A DNA stretch of 7,269 bases. Source: an uncultured Clostridia bacterium (GTDB taxonomy: Bacteria; Bacillota_A; Clostridia; Peptostreptococcales; Anaerovoracaceae). Below the pieces are notes generated by a model. That model was not told the DNA's origin and searched no databases. It saw nothing but the letters and a program-made list of their open reading frames with translations. Each line of letters starts with the position of its first letter. Positions within the stretch are counted from its first letter, which is position 1. The DNA lies in assembly GCA_946645735.1 (NCBI GenBank), contig CAMPCK010000042.1, forward strand, positions 1 to 7,269, read 5' to 3'. The translations under genes and the position numbers were made by a program. This document shows positions 1 to 6,158 of this stretch, one piece after another.

Positions 1-2
1 AT

Positions 3-1382
3 CTGAAATATCAGGATACCATCACCATGAACCCCAAGAGCGACATCGACGAGGGAATCTCTCTCTTCAGGGACCCCAACCGCTGCGTTCTCTGCAGAAG
101 ATGCGTATCCATCTGTAACAACATCCAGACCGTAGGAGCCATCTCCCCTCTCTTCAGAGGAATGTCCACGGTTATCGGCACCGCCGGCATGAACGCCATC
201 GACTCTTCAGTCTGCGTTAACTGCGGCCAGTGCATCTCCGTATGTCCTACGGGTGCTCTTCAGGAGCACAGGACCCTGGATGGAGTTATGGACGACCTCT
301 ACGATCCCGATAAGATCGTTATCGCCCAGACCGCTCCCGCTGTCCGTGCAGCTCTCGGAGAAGAATTCGGAAACCCCATCGGAACCAACGTTACGGGCAA
401 GATGGTAACAGCCTTAAAGATGCTGGGCTTCGACAAGGTATTCGATACCAATACAGGTGCTGACCTCACCATCATGGAAGAGGGAACAGAGCTCATCGAC
501 AGGATCAGAGGAGGCGGAACCCTTCCCCTCATTACTTCCTGCTCACCCGGCTGGGTAAAGTTCTGCGAGCACAATTTCCCGGAATTCCTTCCCAACTTAA
601 GCACCTGCAAGTCTCCTCACGAGATGCTCGGTGCCATCATCAAGAGCTACTATGCAGAGAAGAACGGAATCGATCCCAAGAAGATCGTAGTAGTATCCGT
701 AATGCCCTGCACCGCAAAGAAATTCGAGGCACAGCGTCCTGAGCTCGCTGCAGTAGATAACCTTCCTGACGTAGACTATGCCATCACCACCCGTGAGCTT
801 GCCAGAATGATCCGCCAGATCGGTATCGACTTCAACTCACTTTCAGAAACCGCCTTCGACGATCCTCTCGGCATGTCCACAGGAGCAGGCCTCATCTTCG
901 GAGCAACCGGCGGAGTTATGGAAGCAGCTCTTCGTACAGTAAACGACCTTCTCACAGGCACCAATTCCGATGCCCTGGACTACAACGAAGTCCGCGGAAT
1001 CGATACAGGTATAAAGGAAGCTGAAGTTAAGATCGCTGACCTCAACCTCAAGGTTGCCGTTGCCCACGGTCTCGGAAATGCCCGCCAGCTCATGGAAAGA
1101 ATGAAGGCCGGTGAGCACTTCGACTTCATCGAAGTCATGGCATGTCCCGGAGGCTGCATCAACGGAGGCGGCCAGCCTCTTCAGGTATCCGACGTAAGAA
1201 ACTGGATCGACTTCAAGGAGAAGCGTGCACATGCCCTCTATGCAGGAGATCAGAAGATGATCATGAGAAAGTCCCACAACAATCCTGCTATCAGAAGACT
1301 CTACAAGGAGTATCTCGGATTCGCCGGCGGCATGAAGGCTCACAAACTTCTTCATACACACTATACGGACAGATCCAAATAA
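3..1382 (+). CDS. hydA: [FeFe] hydrogenase catalytic subunit, HydA/HndD-like, 5' partial
   Basis: Catalytic subunit of a cytoplasmic group A [FeFe] hydrogenase, which makes or oxidises H2; clostridial enzymes of this type often work in electron-bifurcating NADH/ferredoxin complexes (HydABC or HndABCD). Counting from the Met at 27, two [4Fe-4S] ferredoxin motifs are visible: C20-C23-C26-C30 and C63-C66-C69-C73, the latter followed by Pro. The H-cluster motifs follow in order: TSCSPGW (170-176), MPCTAKKFE (226-234) and MACPGGCINGGGQP (371-384). The C-terminus (LLHTHY, 441-446) is typical of HndD-like proteins. The reading frame is open to the left edge, and full-length relatives have roughly 570-590 residues with N-terminal [2Fe-2S] and further Fe-S domains. 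The gene therefore starts outside the window and the Met at 27 is internal. The L1 motif has Ser where TSCCPxW has its second Cys. A strong terminator directly downstream suggests this is the last gene of its operon. The family is secure; the bifurcating role is inference. Confidence 0.95.
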   Translation: MKYQDTITMNPKSDIDEGISLFRDPNRCVLCRRCVSICNNIQTVGAISPLFRGMSTVIGTAGMNAIDSSVCVNCGQCISVCPTGALQEHRTLDGVMDDLYDPDKIVIAQTAPAVRAALGEEFGNPIGTNVTGKMVTALKMLGFDKVFDTNTGADLTIMEEGTELIDRIRGGGTLPLITSCSPGWVKFCEHNFPEFLPNLSTCKSPHEMLGAIIKSYYAEKNGIDPKKIVVVSVMPCTAKKFEAQRPELAAVDNLPDVDYAITTRELARMIRQIGIDFNSLSETAFDDPLGMSTGAGLIFGATGGVMEAALRTVNDLLTGTNSDALDYNEVRGIDTGIKEAEVKIADLNLKVAVAHGLGNARQLMERMKAGEHFDFIEVMACPGGCINGGGQPLQVSDVRNWIDFKEKRAHALYAGDQKMIMRKSHNNPAIRRLYKEYLGFAGGMKAHKLLHTHYTDRSK

Positions 1383-1388
1383 AACTAA

Positions 1389-1421
1389 AAGGCTGTTGCA
1401 ACTGCAACAGCCTTCTTTTTT
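1389..1421. terminator. Bidirectional intrinsic terminator between convergent hydA and rnhA
   Basis: An 11-bp perfect stem (AAGGCTGTTGC at 1389-1399, complement at 1404-1414) closes a 4-nt AACT loop. On the + strand it is followed by CTTTTTTAT, and it lies 7 bp after the hydrogenase stop codon. On the - strand it begins a few bases after the RNase HI stop and is followed by TTTAGTTTTATTT, so it can serve both convergent genes. Confidence 0.92.
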
Positions 1422-1424
1422 ATA

Positions 1425-1970
1425 TCATTCTCTTACTTCGTCTATTCCCATGTTCGCCAGTTCATCGGCGCGGTTGTTTTTTTCTGTAACGTAGAGGAAG
1501 TCCTCGTAGGTGAACCTTTCTCCGTTCCATTCTTTGAATTTATCGTAGAGTTTCGGGAGGTTCGCTGTTTTGGATTCCACATTCACATGGCCCTTGACCC
1601 TATAGAAACTCACTTTATGCTTGCTGACAAGACTTATGAGTTCTTCCCAGAGCTCACGGTTTTCCACGGGCTGTTTTTTGGAGTTCTTCCAGCCGTTCTT
1701 CTGCCAGCCTATATACCACTTGTCTCTGAAGCAGTTCATGACATAGGAGGAGTCGCTGAAGACTTCCACTTCAAGGCCTTCTCTTTTGAGGGCCCTGAAG
1801 CCTTCGATGACCGCCTTGAGTTCCATGCGGTTATTGGTGGTGTTGGCCTCTCCGCCGTGGAGTTCCTTGGTATGCTCTCCGTATTCGAGAATGGTTCCCC
1901 AGCCGCCGAAGTTTTCGTCGCCCTGGTTATTGGCGCAGGCGCCGTCAGTATATAACTTAAGTACTGCCAT
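1425..1970 (-). CDS. rnhA: Ribonuclease HI with C-terminal insertion
   Basis: RNase HI cleaves the RNA strand of RNA-DNA hybrids, removing R-loops and primer remnants in the cytoplasm. The 181-residue product shows the catalytic carboxylates D9 (YTDGA), E50 (NRMELKAV), D73 (FSDSSYV) and D169 (NNRADELAN), plus H128 in the KGHV loop. The basic-handle region is present (WYIGWQKNGWK, 85-95, then a KKQPV...LW segment), as in the E. coli enzyme. The usual length is about 150-160 residues. The excess is a roughly 30-residue insertion at about 132-162, between the catalytic His loop and the last Asp; I recall similar insertions in other clostridial RNases H, so it is probably a lineage trait. There is no N-terminal hybrid-binding domain. 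The start is supported by AAAGGA 7 nt upstream. It lies 51 bp downstream of the RND gene on the same strand, and I see no clear promoter in that gap, so read-through from RND is likely. Confidence 0.95.
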   Translation of the reverse strand: MAVLKLYTDGACANNQGDENFGGWGTILEYGEHTKELHGGEANTTNNRMELKAVIEGFRALKREGLEVEVFSDSSYVMNCFRDKWYIGWQKNGWKNSKKQPVENRELWEELISLVSKHKVSFYRVKGHVNVESKTANLPKLYDKFKEWNGERFTYEDFLYVTEKNNRADELANMGIDEVRE

Positions 1971-1986
1971 ATGGTTATCCTTTCAT

Positions 1987-2023
1987 AAAACGGCGCCCGT
2001 TATTATTGAGGCGCCGGTTTTTT
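1987..2023. terminator. GC-rich hairpin terminator/attenuator between RND gene and rnhA
   Basis: CGGCGCC (1991-1997) and GGCGCCG (2010-2016) form a 7-bp GC stem around a 12-nt AT-rich loop. On the - strand, the direction of the flanking genes, the stem is followed only by GTTTTAT and then by the rnhA Shine-Dalgarno, so termination after RND may be partial. On the + strand it is followed by GTTTTTTATT, a better U-tract, which would block antisense transcription into the RND gene. Confidence 0.72.
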
Positions 2024-5000
2024 ATTGCACTATAAGGTCTGATACATCGATATCCTGTGCTCTTACAAACTTGTATTTCTCTCCGTTAAAGATATCGTAG
2101 ATAACGGGCACTACAAGAAGTGTAAGGAGGGTCGCATAGATAAGTCCTCCGATACATACCAGGGCTACAGGCTGCATCATGTCCGTTCCTGCGGTCTTAC
2201 CCATGGCGAGAACGAGGAGTCCCAGGATCGTAGTGATGGAGGTCATGAGTACGGGCCTCATACGGGTAGCTCCCGCAGTGATGATGGCGGCGCGCTTTTT
2301 CATGCCTCTTGCTCTAAGCTGGTTGGTATAGTCTACGAGAACGATACCGTTGTTTACTACTACGCCGTTCAGGATGACCAGTCCTATCATGGCCATGATG
2401 GATACTTCCTTTCCTGTAATGAGAAGGGCCAGGAAGCCTCCCGTAAAGGCCAGGGGTATGGTGAACATTACTATGAAGGGCGACTTGAAGCTCTGGAACT
2501 GGGCTACCATTATGAGGTAAACAAGGATTACGCCCAAGAGCATCATGAGTCCCAGGTCTCCCATGGCATCCATGATCATCTCATTCTCACCGCTGAACTC
2601 ATAGCGCACTCCTTCAGGAAGCTCAACTCCCTTCAGGGCTTCTTTGCATGCGTCTGTGAGAAGGGTGATGTTATAGCCCTCTTCAGCTTCGCCCACCACG
2701 GTGATCATAGTCTGCTGATCCTTGCGGTTGATGGAAGGAAGGGATTCCGTGTCTTCTGTGATGGTGACATCCCCCACGGTCACTCCGTCAGCAAGCTCGA
2801 TAGCCTTGATCTTGTCAAGGGTCATGGAATCGTCCTCGCCGGATTCTACCTTAAGGTCATAGGTATCGTTTCCGATGGTTATGGTGGTTGCGGTGTTTTC
2901 GTACTGAAGGGCCTTGGATATCTCCATGTATACCTGAGCTACTGTCAGGTTGTGCTTCATGGCCTCTGCCTTGTCAACCACGAAGTGGTATTCAGGCTCA
3001 GCATCTCTTAAACCGTTGTCAACGCTCTTGATTCCTTCCACTTTCTCCAGGTTCTCGCCCATTGTCTTTGCGGCTTCCTGAAGCTTGTCGTTATCTGTGG
3101 AATAGAGTTCTATGGTTACGCCCTCTCCTCCGAGAGCTGTGGTGTATTCAGTAATTGACGACGAGCTGAGGATTTCAACTGTAGCAGGAAGATTCTTCGT
3201 CTTTTCCGTTATTTCATCTGCTACTTCCTTTGAAGTCCTCGGCGTATCAGGATCCAGCACAACATAAAGACTTACGATTGCATTTGAAACTTCTCCGGTT
3301 ATGCTTCCGATTCCCGATGTGGTGGAAAGCATACCGCCTGCAGTCTGTACGCCGTCGATTTTTTCCATGATCTGAAGTGCCTGGTCGGCAACTTCTGATG
3401 TCTCCTCGATGGTGGCCTCTTCATTGTCCATGGTAAGTGTTCCCGTCATCTGAGGGGTGGACATATCCGGTATGAAGATAAATCCCTTGGAAAGAGCAGA
3501 GGTTACGCTGAAGTACAGAAGGAACACCACGAGGGCAAGGATCAGGAACTTATGGTTGAGGTTCCAGTTGAGAAGTCTCTTGTATGTTTCTGAAATTCCC
3601 CTGAAAAGCTTTCCTTCCGGCTTCGGCGGCTTCCTGAACATTCTGGATGCCAGGGCCGGCACAAGGGTCATGGCGACCAGCAGGGATGCTCCGAGAGCAT
3701 AGGTGATGGTGAGTGCCATATCGTTAAAGAGCTGTCTCGTAAGACCCTCAACGAATACGATGGGTGCAAATACGCAGACCGTGGTAAGGGTGGATGAGAT
3801 GATGGCTGCACCTACTTCTTTTGCTCCGGCTACAGCCGCACGCTTGGGATCAATTCCGGCACGTCTCAGTCTGAAAATGTTCTCAATTACTACTATGGAG
3901 TTGTCAACCAGCATACCTACGGCAACTGCAAGACCTGAGAGAGATATCAGGTTGATGGTTACCCCTGAGAAGTACATGAGTACTATGGCAAAGGTCAAAC
4001 TGATGGGTATGCTGAGAAGAGTTATGAAGGTCGGCTTGAAATCTCTTAAGAAGAGAAGAAGCACGATTATGGCGAAGAGTGCTCCGTACATAAGGCTCTC
4101 GAAGATAGCCTGTATGATCAGGTAGATATAGTCTCCCTGGTCCATGAGGACGCTGAAACGGAGGCCTTCATACTTTTGCGACAGGCTTTCAAACTTTGCC
4201 TTGAGGTTTTCGGAAGCTGTGGCGGTCGCGTAGTTGCTCTGCTTGGAGAAGGTGATGAGCACGCTGTCATTTCCGTTGATGGATGCGTAGATGGTGTCAC
4301 CGTTATCTGACTTGAATACGGAAGCTACATCTTTAAGATAGATGTCACCGAGACCTTCTACGTTGAACAGCAGGAGGTTCTCCACCTCTTCAACTTCTGA
4401 GAATTTATTTCCGACGGATACCAGATACCTGGTGCCGTCCTTTTTCTGGATATATCCTGCAGGCATATCAAAGTTCTGGCCCTTTAAGATGTTGGCCACG
4501 TTCTCCATGGTGATCATGGATCCGAGGTCTGCCTGCTTGAGGGCTTCCTCAGCCTGAGCGTCAAGCTGTTCTCTTGCCTGCACCAGCTGAGTTCTTGTCA
4601 TCTGGAGCTGAGACTGGGCTACAGCCATCTGTGTCTCGGCCTGATTGATGGTGTCGATTCCTTTGAGGAGGCCCTGATAGCCGCCCTTGATCTCCTTAAG
4701 GGAAGGAATCTTGACAGTCCCTGAGTACTGCGGAATTCCGGACAGGGTCTTCTCCAGCTGGTCAAGGGCTTTCTGAACATCCTCGATGCTCTGGGCATTT
4801 GTGATGCTGTTAACTGCACTCTGGGCCTCTCCGATGGTAGTCTGGGCCTGCTTGGCTGCATCGGATGCCGTATTGTATGCATTGTCCACAGCCTTGTCCA
4901 CCTGCTTCATTGCATTCTTCTTGGCCTTCTGGATCTGCTTCTGCTGAGACTTGATCTTGGCCTGGGCAGAGTCTACCTGGGAAATGCCGGAATTAATCTC

Positions 5001-5675
5001 GGATCTGGCCTTGGCCATTTCCTCGTTTATGTGAGCAATGAGCTTATCGTTCAGGTCGTCGATTTTTTGCTTATCGAGAAGGACGTTTATCTGGGCTTCC
5101 AAAAGGCCTCCGGCCTGTACGGAAGCAACGCCTGTGGTTCCTTCAAGTTCATTCTTGAGGGTTTCGTTGACGAAGGCGGAGAGCTCTCTCGTGTCCTTGC
5201 CTTCCATATCTACAGCCGCAACCATGATAGGAATCATGGTCGGGTTGATCTTCATTATATATGGGGAGCCTATGGTATCATCCCAGCTTCCCTCTACCAG
5301 GTCAACGCTCTGGAGGGTATCGACCATTGCCGTATCCATAGGCGATCCGTTCTCAAACTCCAGAACTACCAGGGAGTAGTTGGCGTTTGAGATGGACTGA
5401 ATGGTCTTGAGATTCTCCAAAGTCGCCAGGTTCTGCTCCAGGGGCTTCGTTACTTCCTCCTGAACCTCTTCAGGGGTAGCGCCCGGATATGTCGTCATGA
5501 CAACCATGTACGGCAAATCAATAGACGGCAAAAGATCGGGCGTCATCCTAACTACGGACACGATGCCCAATGCAATTATCACTATGACCAGGACGATGAT
5601 CGTCAAGGGCTTTTTAACGCTGTACTTTGACATTAAATCTTTATTCCTGAAGTGGTTTCTGTCGGTCCGGCCCAT
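2022..5675 (-). CDS. RND-family efflux transporter permease (AcrB/SwrC-like) with coiled-coil insertion
   Basis: Proton-driven exporter of the resistance-nodulation-division superfamily, in the cytoplasmic membrane; the substrate is unknown. Twelve membrane segments can be placed: TM1 at about 24-43, TM2-TM6 between 516 and 676, TM7 at about 709-727, and TM8-TM12 between 1037 and 1192. Porter domains lie between TM1 and TM2 and between TM7 and TM8. The TM4 signature VGMLVDNSIVVIEN holds D591 (AcrB D407 position) and N592 (D408 position). TM10 has VVNNGIVLVDY, with Asn at the AcrB K940 position. At 1217 residues it is longer than AcrB or SwrC (about 1050) because of a coiled-coil insertion at about 209-385. 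No membrane-fusion or outer-membrane partner gene is in the window. The longest frame starts at 5675, with a weak upstream CAGG. Met15 at 5633 (MSKYSVKKPLT), with AGGA 11 nt upstream, matches the usual RND N-terminus better and is a serious alternative. Family certain, start uncertain. Confidence 0.95.
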   Translation of the reverse strand: MGRTDRNHFRNKDLMSKYSVKKPLTIIVLVIVIIALGIVSVVRMTPDLLPSIDLPYMVVMTTYPGATPEEVQEEVTKPLEQNLATLENLKTIQSISNANYSLVVLEFENGSPMDTAMVDTLQSVDLVEGSWDDTIGSPYIMKINPTMIPIMVAAVDMEGKDTRELSAFVNETLKNELEGTTGVASVQAGGLLEAQINVLLDKQKIDDLNDKLIAHINEEMAKARSEINSGISQVDSAQAKIKSQQKQIQKAKKNAMKQVDKAVDNAYNTASDAAKQAQTTIGEAQSAVNSITNAQSIEDVQKALDQLEKTLSGIPQYSGTVKIPSLKEIKGGYQGLLKGIDTINQAETQMAVAQSQLQMTRTQLVQAREQLDAQAEEALKQADLGSMITMENVANILKGQNFDMPAGYIQKKDGTRYLVSVGNKFSEVEEVENLLLFNVEGLGDIYLKDVASVFKSDNGDTIYASINGNDSVLITFSKQSNYATATASENLKAKFESLSQKYEGLRFSVLMDQGDYIYLIIQAIFESLMYGALFAIIVLLLFLRDFKPTFITLLSIPISLTFAIVLMYFSGVTINLISLSGLAVAVGMLVDNSIVVIENIFRLRRAGIDPKRAAVAGAKEVGAAIISSTLTTVCVFAPIVFVEGLTRQLFNDMALTITYALGASLLVAMTLVPALASRMFRKPPKPEGKLFRGISETYKRLLNWNLNHKFLILALVVFLLYFSVTSALSKGFIFIPDMSTPQMTGTLTMDNEEATIEETSEVADQALQIMEKIDGVQTAGGMLSTTSGIGSITGEVSNAIVSLYVVLDPDTPRTSKEVADEITEKTKNLPATVEILSSSSITEYTTALGGEGVTIELYSTDNDKLQEAAKTMGENLEKVEGIKSVDNGLRDAEPEYHFVVDKAEAMKHNLTVAQVYMEISKALQYENTATTITIGNDTYDLKVESGEDDSMTLDKIKAIELADGVTVGDVTITEDTESLPSINRKDQQTMITVVGEAEEGYNITLLTDACKEALKGVELPEGVRYEFSGENEMIMDAMGDLGLMMLLGVILVYLIMVAQFQSFKSPFIVMFTIPLAFTGGFLALLITGKEVSIMAMIGLVILNGVVVNNGIVLVDYTNQLRARGMKKRAAIITAGATRMRPVLMTSITTILGLLVLAMGKTAGTDMMQPVALVCIGGLIYATLLTLLVVPVIYDIFNGEKYKFVRAQDIDVSDLIVQ
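4521..5051 (-). other. Coiled-coil insertion encoded within the RND porter domain
   Basis: These bases encode residues of about 209-385 of the RND protein. They interrupt the first porter region between an INVLLDKQKIDDLNDKL segment and the ITMENVANILKGQN segment, which are adjacent in AcrB-type proteins. The insert is rich in Ala, Gln, Lys and Glu with no membrane segments. It appears as a long helix (about 210-295), a shorter helix (297-312), a Pro/Gly linker (313-332) and a return helix (about 334-382). That resembles the alpha-helical hairpin of membrane-fusion proteins. The outline is read by eye from composition and heptad-like spacing; no structure prediction was run. Confidence 0.7.
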
Positions 5676-5721
5676 GGCCTGACCTGCTGATACGAAGGCA
5701 TATGCCCCCAGTTTTCATAAT

Positions 5722-5736
5722 ATGTTATTATAACAT
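5722..5736. promoter_or_regulatory. Palindromic operator candidate over the RND -10
   Basis: ATGTTAT-T-ATAACAT is a perfect 15-bp palindrome with 7-bp arms and a single central base, and it covers the TATAAT of the RND promoter. Drug-efflux genes are often controlled by TetR- or MarR-type repressors binding such sites, so it is a plausible operator. No regulator gene is in the window, and part of the symmetry may simply come from the AT-rich -10 itself. Confidence 0.45.
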
Positions 5737-5756
5737 TTTATGTATGAGATTAGCAA
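5727..5756 (-). promoter_or_regulatory. Extended -10 sigma-A promoter for the RND gene
   Basis: Read on the - strand, there is TTGCTA (-35, at 5751-5756), an 18-bp spacer, and TGTTATAAT, which is an extended -10 with a perfect TATAAT hexamer at 5727-5732. Transcription would start near 5719-5721, giving a leader of about 45 nt to the start at 5675 or about 87 nt to the start at 5633. No other promoter candidate of this quality is seen in the gap. Confidence 0.75.
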
Positions 5757-5836
5757 GCGTTTGTGCAGAATTCGGGGTATACTTTAGCGGTATCGTGACA
5801 ATATCAGCTGCAGATTTTTTGCATAAGGTGGCTGGG

Positions 5837-6142
5837 TTCATATATTTGGCCACGAATAAGACTATTATCCATGAAAGTTCCCTAGCGCATTCATATATTT
5901 TTGTTTAAAAAAGCACTTTATATATGAATTAATAAATTGCCATTCATATACAAAGTCGTTTTATGAGGGCCTTATATATGAATATTATTTTCGCAATTCA
6001 TATACAATGCCCTATTTTATAGTCTTCATCCATGAACGAGCTAAAAAGAATTCATGTATATGCCTCTCTCAAATGCTTTTATATATGAACCCCCCTCCAA
6101 CAATTCATATATATAAGCCTCAACACCTGCAAAATATATGAT
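5837..6142. repeat. Phased array of 12 alternating half-sites, 53-54 bp period
   Basis: The consensus half-site TTCATATA (F) occurs at 5837, 5890, 5943, 5997, 6051 and 6104; its complement TATATGAA (R) occurs at 5868, 5921, 5975, 6029, 6082 and 6135. Eight of twelve are exact. The others are R at 5868 and 6029 (both TCCATGAA), F at 6051 (TTCATGTA) and R at 6135 (TATATGAT). F-to-F steps are 53, 53, 54, 54 and 53 bp. R-to-next-F is exactly 22 bp in all five cases; F-to-R is 31 or 32 bp. The 14-nt and 23-24-nt intervals differ from unit to unit, apart from weak GC or GCC near the outer side of several half-sites and an A or AA before many F sites. The array is non-coding and AT-rich, and starts 17 bp after the stop codon of the nuclease-like gene. 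The remaining gap, 5757-5836, holds nothing I can recognise. Confidence 0.9.
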
Positions 6143-6158
6143 ATTCGCCGCCTTTCAT

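Noticed and set aside
27..27. Met at 27 as the true start of the hydrogenase
   Set aside because: The frame is open upstream to the window edge, there is no Shine-Dalgarno before the ATG, and family members carry more than 100 further residues with Fe-S domains before this point.
843..1361. 172-codon open frame antisense to the hydrogenase gene
   Set aside because: It lies wholly opposite strongly conserved hydrogenase motifs and shows no recognisable domain. High GC at third positions of the real gene explains the open antisense frame.
3703..4125. 140-codon open frame on the + strand inside the RND gene
   Set aside because: It is an opposite-strand shadow of the RND membrane region, with low-complexity Met/Ser/Thr/Arg composition and no family resemblance. 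The same applies to the other + strand frames between 3457 and 5390.
5702..5908. 68-codon + strand open frame covering the RND promoter and the start of the array
   Set aside because: It has no good ribosome-binding site, overlaps the promoter and the non-coding repeats, and ends inside the array. The sequence resembles no family I know.
5837..6142. CRISPR array
   Set aside because: Only 8-10 bp islands are conserved and they alternate in orientation. CRISPR repeats are 23-40 bp, nearly identical along their full length and in one orientation. The 14-nt interval within the would-be repeat is not conserved, and no cas gene is present.
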